Below the pieces are notes generated by a model. The model saw only the letters and a program-made list of their open reading frames with translations, did not search any database and had not been told where the DNA came from. From assembly GCA_016705545.1 (NCBI GenBank), contig JADIYA010000001.1, forward strand, positions 434,001 to 498,000: DNA of 64,000 nt, written 5' to 3'. This stretch comes from Flavobacteriales bacterium (lineage in GTDB: Bacteria > Bacteroidota > Bacteroidia > Flavobacteriales_F > PHOS-HE28). The position numbers and the translations under genes were made by a program. Positions 1 through 8,902 of this stretch are shown here, piece after piece; within the stretch, counting starts at the first letter, position 1; each line of letters opens with the position of its first letter.

Positions 1-203
1 TTCATGAGGTCGGGCAGGGCCACGCCGTGCAGGGCGGCGGCCAGCGATGGCTCAGCACCATCGAGCACTTCGTGCATGGCCATGCGCAGCGCCCGATCGA
101 GCAGCGTCTCATCGGCCATGCCGGCGCGGTATGGTCGATTTGACGGCAGCATCATACGCTCCATGCGCTCGCGCGCCTCCAAGGGGATGGGCTTCCATGG
201 CAT
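1..203 (-). CDS. Hypothetical protein, N-terminal part, cut by the window edge
   Basis: An open frame on the minus strand starts with ATG at 203 and runs off the left edge (67 codons seen). It begins 4 nt after the stop of the T9SS cargo gene, so it may be the third gene of that transcript. The visible part begins MPWKPIPLEARERM, is rich in Met, Arg, Ala and Leu, looks mostly helical, and has no signal peptide or membrane segment. I do not recognise the family. Support is the close spacing and the uninterrupted frame; the plus-strand frames here have no comparable context. Confidence 0.5.
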   Translation of the reverse strand, partial: MPWKPIPLEARERMERMMLPSNRPYRAGMADETLLDRALRMAMHEVLDGAEPSLAAALHGVALPDLM

Positions 204-207
204 CGCA

Positions 208-1518
208 TCAAAGCTTGAGCACGCGTGCTGCAGCACGTCCGGTTCCACCGTGAAGCACGATCATATAGGCGCCATCGGCCAGCCCGGAGAGGTCCGCATC
301 CAGCGAGCCGTCCGGCAATACCTGTGCTGGCTGTCGGTGCAATGACCGCCCTGAAGCATCCATGACCTCGATCATGAGGGAAGCGCCCACGCGGTCCGCA
401 CCCGAGATGCGCACCTGCCCATGCGTAGGGTTAGGCGTCAGCAGCAGCTCTGCTGGCGAACGTTCTTCGATTCCAATCGTGGGGCAGACGAGGTAAGGGT
501 CCAAGCCATTGCAGTCACTGATGCTGTAGCAGCAGAGCTGCGGCACGTTGAAATTGGCGGTGCTGCTGAAGTTGCAAGCCGAAGGATCGAGGCAGCCGAA
601 GACAATGGCCGTAGCGCATGAACCATCGTCGCAACCGGCCGCAGGATCGTACTCCAGGAAGTCGGGATCCGTGCAGCCGCAATCCGGCGGGTACACGAGC
701 AGGCCGCTCTGCTCCTCACCAAGCAGCAGCGTATCGCCGGGGGCCACGTACTTCTGTACGGTGCCATCCGGTTTCTCGATCTCCACATTCAGCCTGAACT
801 CCAGCCCGCCTGTGGTGGTGAGCTGAGCGATGAGCACGAGGTTATCCGGTGTTGCTCCCTGCACGCCTGGGGTGGCGCATGCGATGCGCGTGTCAGTCGA
901 TACGAATTCGCCAGCGGTGGTCTCGTCGCGGAAAACCGCATCCAAGTCATCACCGGACACGAGGAAACTGGGCGGCACTGCAGGCTGACCGCCAAGCGGC
1001 ACCAAGCCATCGCTGGTGGTGAGGGGGAGGCCCATCTCCGCCGTGCCATTCACCAGAAGACCGCCCGAGATCGCCGCGCTGCCACCATCGTTGTTCGTGC
1101 CTCCAACGCTGCTGCCGTCGGGATCATCGGCCTTGGGGATGCCAAGGCGCAATGTGCTGGCGCGGCCCAGGCTCATATAGGAGTCAAGCGCCACCGTGCC
1201 TTCGCCCAGCGCGGTGTTGTTGATCTGGTGGCCGAAGCTGCGGCCCCGGTCGGCGTGATTGAAGAAGGGTGCGGTGCTGGTGAGGGAGAGCGCGTGATTC
1301 GCATCGGCGTAAATGGCACGCAGGCCGCAGCCATCGCATAGGTCGAGGAAGATCCGGTAGGTCACCGAGCCATCCGGCACGCCACCGCCTATCACGTCCG
1401 TGGCGTCGTTGGCATCGCTCACATAGTAGGTCTCCACCAGCACGCCTTCCAAGGCCGGTTGCGCGCGCACCATGGTTACGCAAAGGAGGCAGAGGAGCAG
1501 CACGAGCGTTCCGCGCAT
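208..1518 (-). CDS. Secreted protein with T9SS type A sorting domain
   Basis: This is a 436-residue exported protein. Residues 1-19 form a signal peptide ending near VRAQ. The central part (about 20-275) is unrecognised and beta-rich. Residues 280-345 are cysteine-rich and contain GCTDP...DDGSC and GCLDPSACNF, a motif that recurs in Bacteroidota surface proteins, often with a stalk-like role. Residues about 355-436 form the C-terminal sorting domain (LLLTPNPTHGQVRI, then LADGAYMIVL and a short basic end). Such domains direct export by the type IX system and are then cleaved, commonly with attachment to the cell surface. The gene starts 2 nt after the TonB receptor stop, so the two are very probably co-transcribed and may act on the same ligand. 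The ligand is unknown. Confidence 0.85.
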   Translation of the reverse strand: MRGTLVLLLCLLCVTMVRAQPALEGVLVETYYVSDANDATDVIGGGVPDGSVTYRIFLDLCDGCGLRAIYADANHALSLTSTAPFFNHADRGRSFGHQINNTALGEGTVALDSYMSLGRASTLRLGIPKADDPDGSSVGGTNNDGGSAAISGGLLVNGTAEMGLPLTTSDGLVPLGGQPAVPPSFLVSGDDLDAVFRDETTAGEFVSTDTRIACATPGVQGATPDNLVLIAQLTTTGGLEFRLNVEIEKPDGTVQKYVAPGDTLLLGEEQSGLLVYPPDCGCTDPDFLEYDPAAGCDDGSCATAIVFGCLDPSACNFSSTANFNVPQLCCYSISDCNGLDPYLVCPTIGIEERSPAELLLTPNPTHGQVRISGADRVGASLMIEVMDASGRSLHRQPAQVLPDGSLDADLSGLADGAYMIVLHGGTGRAAARVLKL

Positions 1519-1520
1519 GA

Positions 1521-4500
1521 TTACTTGATGGTATAGGTGAGGCCTACGCTGTACTCAGTGCCCCAGGCATAGCTGTCGAAATCCACCGCATAGCCCTTCT
1601 CGAACTGGTAAGCGCGGCGGAAGGGTGAATTCAGCAGGTTGCGAACGCCCAGACGAAGGCCCCAGTGCTTGCCGAAGCTCTTGTTCAACGTGATGTCGAC
1701 CATGTGCCGGGGCATCTCGTAGGCGCGGATGCCTGTGGGGTTCACCTCGCTGTTGCTGATGGCCAGCTTCGGCCCTTGCACGTTGTAGCTCACCGAGAGG
1801 CTGGCGCGCGCGCTGTCGCTGCTGAAGGTGAGCATGCTGTTCACCATGTAAGGCGCCTGACCGAACATGCTGGTGGTGTATTCCACCGGCTCGGCGAGCA
1901 ACGTGGTGCGCAGCACGCTCTGCGATTGCATGAGCGTCACGTTGCCGCGCCATTCGATCCAGCGCAGGATGCCCACGCGGCCCTCCACCTCAACGCCCGT
2001 GACCGATGAACGGATGGCATTGCGCCAGGTGTAGCCTCCCGATGCGGTGAAGACCAGCTCGATGTGGTTCTTGAACTCCTTGTGGAAGGCGCTCACCGAC
2101 ACATTGTTCCGACTGCGGAAAAAGCGTTCGATGCGCAGGTCGTAATTGTCCGCCGTGGTCATCTGGAGCTTCGGGTTGCCATAAACCGGTGCGCCCAGGA
2201 TGTAGTCGAAGAGCTGCACCACGCTGAACTCGCGGAAGCTGGGACGGGCGAGCGATTTGAAGTAGTTCAGGCGCAGGTTCATAGGCGCCTGGTCATCGTC
2301 CCTCAGCTTGTAGATGAGGTTGATGCTGGGGAGGAAATCCCATTGGTCGAGCGCACCGGGCCGCGCAGGCTGCGGGTCAGGATTGGCATCACCGCCGGCC
2401 GACACGTCACCGACCGTGCCGCGCGCCGGGTCCGATGGGTCCAGGCCCTGCTCGTAGTAGCGGCGGATGTCGGTGATCATATTGGTTTGCTCGCCGCGCA
2501 GTCCACCAACGGCGCGGAGCCTTTTCGTGAGTGCGTAATCGACCATGGCGAAGGCGCCGATGATGCGGTTCAATCCGATATCGTTGTCCTTGAAGGTGCC
2601 GAAGGGCCGGTAGAGCGAGGTGAAGCGGCCATCGCTGCGCATATCGAAACGGCCTGGGAGGTCCCATTGCGCGGGGCCAGGCGCGCCGAGCACGATGTAG
2701 AAGTCCTGCTCGTTGAGGCGCTCGTTCCGCAGATAAGAGCCGCCGACACGGAGCTTGCGCACCAGGCGCGTCTCATCGCTCAAGGGGACTTCGAGCGTGA
2801 GCCGTGCATCCAGGAGCGTCTCATTCAGGAAGCGGTAAGCGCGCGTCGGGGCGGTGAGCGCGGCCTCCACTTCGGTGATGGGCTCGCCCGGGGGCGGCTG
2901 GACATAGGTGAGTGCCTTGAAGTCGAGCAGGTCGCGGTTGCCGTCGGTGTACGAGATGTCCGCTTCCACCTTCGTGTTGATGGCGGGTATCAAGTGCCGC
3001 GAGCTCAACTGGTATACGAACATGCGGCGCTGCTCGTAATACTGATCCTCCGAAGCGTATTCATCCACGCCGATGCCCGGATTGCGGAAGCGCTGGTAGC
3101 GCGCATTGGCCTGGCCCAGCGCATTGGCCATGGCCAGGAACGAGATGCTGTTGTTGCGGTTGAGCTTCAAGGAAAGGCTGGCCAATGCGTTCCAACTGTG
3201 CGTGATCACGGAGATCGCCTGCGTGCCATTGCGCCCGAATTCATCGCCAGGGTTCTCATCATTGAAGGGCTCGCCGGTACGGATGTAGGTGGAGCCCGGA
3301 TCGTATTCGGTCTCGCGGTTGTAGCGCAGGCCCACGAGGAAACCCAGAGTCTTCGGGTTCTTGCTCTTCTTGAACAAGGTGAGCTGATTCCCCAGCGAGA
3401 GATTCTGGCTGAAGTTGAACTGGCCTTGCACGGTGTCCACCCGCCAATTGGTGTTGTCCCATTTGCGGTTGAGCTCGCCCAGCCGCCCATTCAACGTGGG
3501 GGAGAAATACGCGAGGTTGTAGGTGCCGTTGTAATTGCTCACGGCTTCCGCGATGGCGCTCTCGTTGTAAAGCAGTGCGGGTGCCAGCAATCCCAGCTCC
3601 ACCAGCGGCAAGTGCTGCAGCGTATTGCTGGTGCTCATGTTGGTGCTCTGGTAGCCCGGCGAATTAGCGGTGATGCCATAACCGCTCAGGTAGCCGCCCA
3701 GTCCTAGGAAGGTGAGCTGCTCGTAAAGGTTCGGTTCGATGAAGAGCGGGTAATCGCCGCCATCGTCGGGGATGCCCTCCGGTATGCCGCGCCCGCCATC
3801 GTCGCGCGCGAGCCAATCGGTCTTGCCCGGGCGGCCGCTCACAATGTCCTTCCCGGTGCTGTTGGGATTGTAGCCGACGGTGGTGCCCACGCTCACGCGC
3901 AGCTTCTCCGGATAATCGCTCGTGTTCAGGCTGATGAGGGCACCGGCCCAATCGCCGGGCAAGTCGGGCGTGGCGGTCTTGGTGATCACGATGTTGTCCA
4001 TCAGCCCCGTGGGGAAGAGGTCGAGCCGCAGGTTGTTGGTGAGCGGATCGAGCGTGGGCAGGCGGCTGCCGTTCACGGTAGTCACGATATAGCGGTCCGC
4101 CAAGCCGCGCACGGTGACGAAAGCGCCCACGGTGCTCACGCCCGTAATGCGTTTCACCGCCTGTGTGGCATCGCCATCGCCGGTCTTCAGCATGGCATCG
4201 CGCGAGATGAAGTCCATGCTCGCGGCATTGTTGATCTTCATGCGGTCCAGATACGCATCGTTGGTGCGCACGGACTTCGCCTCGATCTCCACGCCTTCCA
4301 GCGCCACCGCGCTCTCACCCAGGATGATATTGAGCACCACCACTTCCCCGCCCTTCGGGTTCACGGTCACTTCCTTGTTCTCGTAGCCGATGTAGCGCAC
4401 CATGAGCACTTGCGGGCCAGGTGTTTCAATCGCCAAGGAGTAGCGCCCATCGAGATCGGTGGTGGCGCCCTTGCTGGGATCGCTCTTCAGCACCACGGCG

Positions 4501-4613
4501 GCACCGATCAAGGTCTCACCGGCATTGTCCGTCACCTTGCCACGCACCGTTCCTTGGGCGATAGCGACAGTTGTGAGCAGTACGGCCGTGAGGAGTAGGA
4601 GAAGGCGTGTCAT
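1521..4613 (-). CDS. TonB-dependent receptor with carboxypeptidase-regulatory-like domain
   Basis: This 1030-residue protein is an outer-membrane receptor. Residues 1-19 are a signal peptide ending at AIAQ. Residues 20-105 form a CarboxypepD_reg-like beta-sandwich (GTVRGKVTDNAGETLIGA...). A plug domain follows at about 125-235 (VRGLADRY, VNGSRLPT, ITKTATPDLPGDWAGALI), then a 22-strand-type barrel to the C-terminus. It is not a SusC-type protein, because no SusD gene is nearby. The substrate cannot be read from the sequence. It is first in an apparent operon with the T9SS cargo gene 2 nt downstream. A box resembling the local promoter consensus but with C for T (CACCTTCGCCGC) lies just upstream of the start. 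Confidence 0.88.
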   Translation of the reverse strand: MTRLLLLLTAVLLTTVAIAQGTVRGKVTDNAGETLIGAAVVLKSDPSKGATTDLDGRYSLAIETPGPQVLMVRYIGYENKEVTVNPKGGEVVVLNIILGESAVALEGVEIEAKSVRTNDAYLDRMKINNAASMDFISRDAMLKTGDGDATQAVKRITGVSTVGAFVTVRGLADRYIVTTVNGSRLPTLDPLTNNLRLDLFPTGLMDNIVITKTATPDLPGDWAGALISLNTSDYPEKLRVSVGTTVGYNPNSTGKDIVSGRPGKTDWLARDDGGRGIPEGIPDDGGDYPLFIEPNLYEQLTFLGLGGYLSGYGITANSPGYQSTNMSTSNTLQHLPLVELGLLAPALLYNESAIAEAVSNYNGTYNLAYFSPTLNGRLGELNRKWDNTNWRVDTVQGQFNFSQNLSLGNQLTLFKKSKNPKTLGFLVGLRYNRETEYDPGSTYIRTGEPFNDENPGDEFGRNGTQAISVITHSWNALASLSLKLNRNNSISFLAMANALGQANARYQRFRNPGIGVDEYASEDQYYEQRRMFVYQLSSRHLIPAINTKVEADISYTDGNRDLLDFKALTYVQPPPGEPITEVEAALTAPTRAYRFLNETLLDARLTLEVPLSDETRLVRKLRVGGSYLRNERLNEQDFYIVLGAPGPAQWDLPGRFDMRSDGRFTSLYRPFGTFKDNDIGLNRIIGAFAMVDYALTKRLRAVGGLRGEQTNMITDIRRYYEQGLDPSDPARGTVGDVSAGGDANPDPQPARPGALDQWDFLPSINLIYKLRDDDQAPMNLRLNYFKSLARPSFREFSVVQLFDYILGAPVYGNPKLQMTTADNYDLRIERFFRSRNNVSVSAFHKEFKNHIELVFTASGGYTWRNAIRSSVTGVEVEGRVGILRWIEWRGNVTLMQSQSVLRTTLLAEPVEYTTSMFGQAPYMVNSMLTFSSDSARASLSVSYNVQGPKLAISNSEVNPTGIRAYEMPRHMVDITLNKSFGKHWGLRLGVRNLLNSPFRRAYQFEKGYAVDFDSYAWGTEYSVGLTYTIK

Positions 4614-4730
4614 CCGGGCGGCGAAGGTGACGGCCCATTGCCGCGCGCATGTTCCCGCACCATTAGCAATGATCTAGCCTTGTATGTCCCCACGGTGAAG
4701 TGATCGCGCACGTCCATCGGCCCGACTGGT

Positions 4731-4738
4731 TACTTTCG
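4731..4738 (+). promoter_or_regulatory. Putative -7 promoter box TACTTTCG upstream of etfB
   Basis: TACTTTCG followed by CGGCCC matches the box recurring before many genes in this window and resembles the Bacteroidota -7 element TAnnTTTG. It lies 59 nt before the etfB start. No convincing -33 TTG is seen. Confidence 0.45.
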
Positions 4739-4789
4739 CGGCCCGGCTGAACCACGCTCTGCGACCAGCTGTTCTCCGCTCCCATCCCC

Positions 4790-5533
4790 ATGAAGATCCT
4801 CGTCCTGCTCAGCCAAGTGCCCGACACCACCGCGCGCATCGCCTTCACCAACGGCGATACGCAATACGATGGCAACGGCGTCACCTTCATCATGAACCCC
4901 TACGATGAATGGTACGCCCTGGTGCGCGCCCTGGAGCTGAAGGAAGCGAAGGGCAGCGGCAGCGTCACCACGGTGACCGTGGGCGGTGCCGATACCGAGG
5001 CCACCATCCGCAAGGGGCTGGCCATCGGCGCCGATGATGCAGTGCGGATCGACGCCCAGCCCACCGATGCGCTGCAGGTGGCCGAACTCATCGCTTCCTA
5101 CGCCAAGGACAAGGGCTTCGACCTCGTGCTCGCCGGCAAGGAGACCATCGATCACAACGGTGGCGTGGTAGGCGCCATGGTGGCCGAGCTGCTCGATATG
5201 CCTTACGTGGCGCTCGCCAGCAAGCTTGATGTCAACGGCGATTCAGCCACGGTGGAGCGCGACGTGCCCGGCGGAGTGGAGGTGCTGGAAGTGCAACTGC
5301 CTCTCGCACTCAGCGCGGCGAAGGGCATGGCCGAACAGCGCATCCCCAACATGCGCGGCATCATGGCGGCACGCACCAAGCCGCTGAGCGTAGTGGCCGC
5401 AGCATCCACGACCAATGCGGCCAGCACCGTGAAGTTCGAGCTGCCGCCCGCCAAGGGAACCGTGAAGATGATTCCCGCGGAAGAAGCCGGTAAGCTGATC
5501 GAATTGCTGCACAGCGAAGCGAAGGTGATCTGA
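4790..5533 (+). CDS. etfB: Electron transfer flavoprotein subunit beta
   Basis: At 247 residues this matches the usual EtfB/FixA length. It is the small subunit of the soluble FAD-containing heterodimer that carries electrons from acyl-CoA dehydrogenases and related enzymes to the quinone pool. The N-terminus (MKILVLLSQVPDT), the MNPYDEWYALVRALELKE segment and the DLVLAGKETIDHNGG motif (about residues 111-125) are typical. The partner etfA follows 92 nt downstream, with a palindromic repeat in the gap. The start is the ATG that gives the family N-terminus. Confidence 0.95.
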   Translation: MKILVLLSQVPDTTARIAFTNGDTQYDGNGVTFIMNPYDEWYALVRALELKEAKGSGSVTTVTVGGADTEATIRKGLAIGADDAVRIDAQPTDALQVAELIASYAKDKGFDLVLAGKETIDHNGGVVGAMVAELLDMPYVALASKLDVNGDSATVERDVPGGVEVLEVQLPLALSAAKGMAEQRIPNMRGIMAARTKPLSVVAAASTTNAASTVKFELPPAKGTVKMIPAEEAGKLIELLHSEAKVI

Positions 5534-5586
5534 AGAAGGAAGCCGCAGAGGCGCAAAGGCACAGAGATCAATCCGTATTTACCTGT

Positions 5587-5609
5587 AGCGTCGACCCTCC
5601 GGGTCGACA
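5587..5609 (+). repeat. Palindromic dispersed repeat, copy 1 (stem GTCGACCC/GGGTCGAC)
   Basis: An 8-bp perfect stem, GTCGACCC with GGGTCGAC, encloses the loop TCC between etfB and etfA. The 23-nt element AGCGTCGACCC-nnn-GGGTCGACA recurs in reverse orientation at 21921-21943, differing only in two loop bases. Confidence 0.6.
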
Positions 5610-5625
5610 TACCACAATCAAGAAC

Positions 5626-6564
5626 ATGAGCACCATCGTATTCATCGACACCCGCGGAGAGAGGCTCCCGAAATCCGCGCAGGAAGCCGTGACCTGCGCC
5701 AGCCAGCTCGCGGGCGAGCCGGTGACCGCCGTGACCTTCGGCGAAGCACAAGGCCTTGAAGCGCTCGGCGCGAACGGCGCGAAGAAGGTGATCGTGGCGC
5801 GCAGCGTAAAGGCCGTTGACAGCCAGCAGCTCACCAAGCTCGTGTGCGATGTGGCCGCCGCTGAGGGCGCCACCACCATCGTTTGCGTGCACGATGCCAC
5901 CGGGAAAACGGTTGCTCCGCGCGTGGCTGCGCGCTTGAAGGCCGGCCTCGTAGCGGGCGCTACCGGCATGCCCGAAGGCAATCGCTTCAAGCGCAACGTA
6001 TTCAGCGGCAAGGCGCGCGCGCATGTGGAAGTAACGAGCCCCGTGAAGGTGATCAGCCTTTCGCCCAACAGCATCGCCATCGCCGCGGGAGGCGGCAGCG
6101 CAACAGTGGAGGAATTCACCGGCGACCTCGGCGCCGCGCGCATCGCGGTGAAGGAGGTGCGCAAGGCTGGCACGGGCATCCCCTTGCCCGAAGCGGAGAT
6201 CGTGGTGAGCGCAGGCCGCGGCATGAAGGGACCCGAGCACTGGGCACCGGTGGAAGAGCTTGCGCAATTGCTCGGTGGCGCTACGGCATGCAGCCGACCC
6301 GTGGCCGACATGCACTGGCGGCCGCACCACGAGCACGTGGGCCAGACCGGCGTGGCCATACGCCCCAATTGCTACATCGCCATCGGCATCAGCGGCGCTA
6401 TCCAGCACCTGGCCGGCGTGAACCAGAGCAAGGTGATCGCGGTCATCAACAAGGACCCGGAAGCGCCCTTCTTCAAAGCCGCCGATTATGGCATCTTGGG
6501 CGATGCCTTCGAAGTGCTGCCCAAGCTCATTGAGGCCGCGAAGAAGCTGAATGCGGAGCGTTAG
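5626..6564 (+). CDS. etfA: Electron transfer flavoprotein subunit alpha
   Basis: This is the 312-residue large ETF subunit, which binds FAD in its C-terminal domain. The N-terminal half (1-180) is the Rossmann-like ETF domain. The FAD-binding region at residues 185-300 contains VSAGRGM (194-200), HVGQTG (237-242), the signature YIAIGISGAIQHLAGV (250-265) and VINKDPEAPFFKAADYGI (273-290). It pairs with etfB upstream. The acyl-CoA dehydrogenase that would feed it is not in this window. The 92-nt gap means co-transcription is likely but not proven. Confidence 0.95.
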   Translation: MSTIVFIDTRGERLPKSAQEAVTCASQLAGEPVTAVTFGEAQGLEALGANGAKKVIVARSVKAVDSQQLTKLVCDVAAAEGATTIVCVHDATGKTVAPRVAARLKAGLVAGATGMPEGNRFKRNVFSGKARAHVEVTSPVKVISLSPNSIAIAAGGGSATVEEFTGDLGAARIAVKEVRKAGTGIPLPEAEIVVSAGRGMKGPEHWAPVEELAQLLGGATACSRPVADMHWRPHHEHVGQTGVAIRPNCYIAIGISGAIQHLAGVNQSKVIAVINKDPEAPFFKAADYGILGDAFEVLPKLIEAAKKLNAER

Positions 6565-6567
6565 GCC

Positions 6568-6667
6568 GGTTGAAGGTTGATTGAATTGCAGATTGAGGGT
6601 TGAAGGCCACCCAACCAGCAACCTCTACCAACCTGGTCCTACCCTCAACCGAAGCAACCACTACCTT
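6568..6667 (+). repeat. Intergenic GGTTGA/TCAACC hairpin-prone repeat, copy A
   Basis: The left arm (6568-6607) is built from units such as GGTTGAAGG and GAGGGTTGAAGG. The right arm (6608-6667) is built from CCAACC, CAACCTC and CCTCAACC units, so the arms can fold on each other imperfectly. It fills the whole gap between etfA and the next gene, and its end runs into the putative -7 box at 6662. Related copies lie at 10543, 60374, 62064 and 63881. Confidence 0.6.
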
Positions 6668-6669
6668 CA
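6662..6669 (+). promoter_or_regulatory. Putative -7 promoter box TACCTTCA upstream of the bifunctional nuclease
   Basis: TACCTTCA followed by CGGCCC lies 26 nt before the start codon. It matches the local consensus TAnnTTCG/A-CGGC, but no -33 element is clear. Confidence 0.45.
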
Positions 6670-6687
6670 CGGCCCGCTGAGCAACGC

Positions 6688-7284
6688 ATGGACAAGGTCG
6701 AACTGAAGTTCCTCCGCATCACGTACAGCCACACGCACGCGGGGGCCTATGCGCTCATCCTCGCGGAGACCTTCGGCGATCGCCGTCTTCCGATCATCAT
6801 CGGCGGCGTAGAGGCCCAGGCCATCGCCATTCAGGTGGAGAACATCAAGCCGGCACGGCCCCTCACGCACGACCTCTTCAAGAACGTGGCGGACACCCTT
6901 GGCTTCAACCTGAAGGAGGTGATCATCAGCGACCTGGTCGAGGGCATCTTCCACGCCCAATTGGTGATCGAACAGGATGCCCGGGAGGTCACCATTGATG
7001 CTCGGAGCAGCGACGCGATAGCGCTGGCCCTGCGCTTCGACTGCCCCATCTTCACCTACGAGCCCATCCTCAGCGCCGCTGGCCTGAAGGTGGAAGAAGG
7101 CGAGGAAGAGCAGACCGAGGGAGAACCGAAGAAAGAGCGCAAGGGCCGCGAGAAGAAATCGCTGGCCTCAACCCCGATCGAAGAGTTGCGCGGCATGCTC
7201 GATGAAGCACTGGAGGACGAGGACTACGAGCGCGCCAGCAAACTGCGCGACGAGATCAAGAAGCGGGAGCAATTGGGGAATTAG
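6688..7284 (+). CDS. Bifunctional nuclease (DUF151) with C-terminal UVR domain
   Basis: This is a 198-residue protein. Residues 1-135 are a BFN/DUF151 domain (LPIIIGGVEAQAIAIQ, ARSSDAIALALRF), a family with reported DNase and RNase activity. Residues 135-160 are a charged Glu/Lys linker. Residues 162-198 form a UvrB/UvrC interaction motif (IEELRGMLDEALEDEDYERASKLRDEI). The two-domain arrangement is common in Bacteroidota and suggests a role near nucleotide-excision repair or protein-protein docking, which is inference. The gene is flanked by repeat copy A upstream and a degenerate copy downstream. The ATG at 6688 gives the family N-terminus MDKVELKFL. Confidence 0.88.
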   Translation: MDKVELKFLRITYSHTHAGAYALILAETFGDRRLPIIIGGVEAQAIAIQVENIKPARPLTHDLFKNVADTLGFNLKEVIISDLVEGIFHAQLVIEQDAREVTIDARSSDAIALALRFDCPIFTYEPILSAAGLKVEEGEEEQTEGEPKKERKGREKKSLASTPIEELRGMLDEALEDEDYERASKLRDEIKKREQLGN

Positions 7285-7418
7285 CCCTTGTTGAAGGTTA
7301 CGGGTTGTCCCGGCTCATATCCGGAATGAAAGGTTGTGGGTGGAATGCTGATCAACACTTGGTCCACGCATGACTTCATGCCGCAGGAAAACCCATCTTC
7401 GCTCCCACTCCGAACGCC

Positions 7419-8801
7419 ATGCTGAAACCGCTTCGCTCGCTTTCGCTCCTCGCCTTAGCACTGCTGGCCGTGCCTGCGTTCGCTCAAGGATCACCAGCAC
7501 CGCTCACCGGCGTGAGCGCTGTTGGCATCGTGCGCGGACTGGTGGGCATGCTGGCGATCATCGTCATCGCATGGGCCTTCAGCGCCAAGCGCAAGCAGGT
7601 CGATTGGAAGGTGGTGGGCATCGGGCTCGGATTCCAGCTGGTGATGGCCTTGCTGGTGCTCTATGTGCCGCCCGCGCAATGGCTCTTCGAATTCGTGGGC
7701 AAGGGCTTCGTGAAGGTGCTCGACTTCACCAAGGCCGGCAGCGAGTTCCTCTTCCGTGACCTGCTCAACGTGAAGAGCATGGGCTTCATCTTCGCCCTGC
7801 AGATCCTCCCCACCATCATCTTCTTCAGCGCGCTCACCAGCGTGCTCTTCTACCTGGGCGTGATCCAGAAAGTGGTGTACGGCCTGGCCTGGGCGCTCAA
7901 TCGCACCATGCGCCTCAGCGGCGCCGAGAGCCTGAGCACGGCGGGCAACATCTTCCTCGGGCAGACCGAAGCACCACTGATGGTGAAGGCCTATCTCGAC
8001 AAGATGAACCGCTCGGAGATCTTCCTGGTGATGACCGCCGGCATGGCGACCGTTGCGGGCGGCGTGCTCGCAGCTTACGTCGGTTTCCTCGGCGGCGACG
8101 ACCCTGTGCAGCGGCTCTTCTTCGCCAAGCACTTGCTCACGGCCAGTGTGATGGCAGCGCCCGGCGCGGTGGTGGTGGCCAAGATCCTCTTTCCGCAGAC
8201 CGAGGCCATCGACACCAAGATCGAAGTGGGCATGGACCGCGTGGGCACCAACCTGCTCGACGCCATGAGCAACGGCACCACCGAGGGCTTGAAGCTCGCC
8301 GCCAACGTGGGCGCCATGCTGCTGGTCTTCTTCGCCTTCATCGCCATGGCCAACTACGGCTTCTTCAAGCTCGGGGCGGTCACTGGGCTCAACAGCTGGG
8401 TGGCGGAAGTGAGCAACGGCAACTTCAAGCAGCTCTCCCTGGAGTTCCTTCTTGGTTACCTCTTCGCTCCGCTGATGTGGCTGATCGGCGTGGCCAGTGA
8501 GGACATCACGCTCACGGGCCGCCTGGTGGGCGAGAAGATCATCGCCAGCGAATTCGTGGGCTATGAGAGCCTCGCCACCTTGAAAGCCAACGGTGCCTTC
8601 GCCTACCAGCGCAGCATCGTCATGAGCACCTACATGCTCTGCGGCTTCGCCAACTTCGCCAGCATCGGCATCCAGATCGGCGGCATCGGTTCATTGGCGC
8701 CCTCGAAGCGGGCGTGGCTGAGTGAATTCGGGATGCGCGCATTGCTGGGCGGCACGCTGGCTTCGTTGCTGAGCGCTACGATCGTGGGGATGCTGGTGTA
8801 G
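7419..8801 (+). CDS. NupC-type concentrative nucleoside transporter
   Basis: This is a 460-residue inner-membrane protein of the CNT family, which takes up nucleosides with Na+ or H+. The core, gate and C-terminal transport domains are present: residues about 115-170 (LLNVKSMGFIFALQILPTIIFFSAL), about 175-210 with the GQTEAPLMVKAYL motif that lines the nucleoside site, and a long C-terminal domain with ASEDITLTGRLVGEKIIASEF. The N-terminus (1-23) looks like a cleavable signal peptide (LALALLAVPAFAQG), as seen in several Bacteroidota homologues. The 134-nt upstream gap holds only a degenerate GGTTG-type stretch. Confidence 0.9.
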   Translation: MLKPLRSLSLLALALLAVPAFAQGSPAPLTGVSAVGIVRGLVGMLAIIVIAWAFSAKRKQVDWKVVGIGLGFQLVMALLVLYVPPAQWLFEFVGKGFVKVLDFTKAGSEFLFRDLLNVKSMGFIFALQILPTIIFFSALTSVLFYLGVIQKVVYGLAWALNRTMRLSGAESLSTAGNIFLGQTEAPLMVKAYLDKMNRSEIFLVMTAGMATVAGGVLAAYVGFLGGDDPVQRLFFAKHLLTASVMAAPGAVVVAKILFPQTEAIDTKIEVGMDRVGTNLLDAMSNGTTEGLKLAANVGAMLLVFFAFIAMANYGFFKLGAVTGLNSWVAEVSNGNFKQLSLEFLLGYLFAPLMWLIGVASEDITLTGRLVGEKIIASEFVGYESLATLKANGAFAYQRSIVMSTYMLCGFANFASIGIQIGGIGSLAPSKRAWLSEFGMRALLGGTLASLLSATIVGMLV

Positions 8802-8875
8802 GCGGCTACCGCATTCCCCGCATCTCCATGGTGTCTTGCGTTACGCGGGCTCAGGGCTCCGTCCATCCGCCCTGT

Positions 8876-8883
8876 TACATTCA
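8876..8883 (+). promoter_or_regulatory. Putative -7 promoter box TACATTCA
   Basis: TACATTCA lies 27 nt before the chosen start of the secreted protein at 8903. It fits the recurrent local consensus and supports that start over an ATG at 8828. Confidence 0.35.
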
Positions 8884-8902
8884 TCGCCGAAACCGAACAC
8901 GC

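Noticed and set aside
2064..3707. A 547-codon plus-strand frame opposite the first TonB receptor
   Set aside because: Composition (Val/Ala/Glu/His-rich) and position show it is the antisense shadow of the receptor gene.
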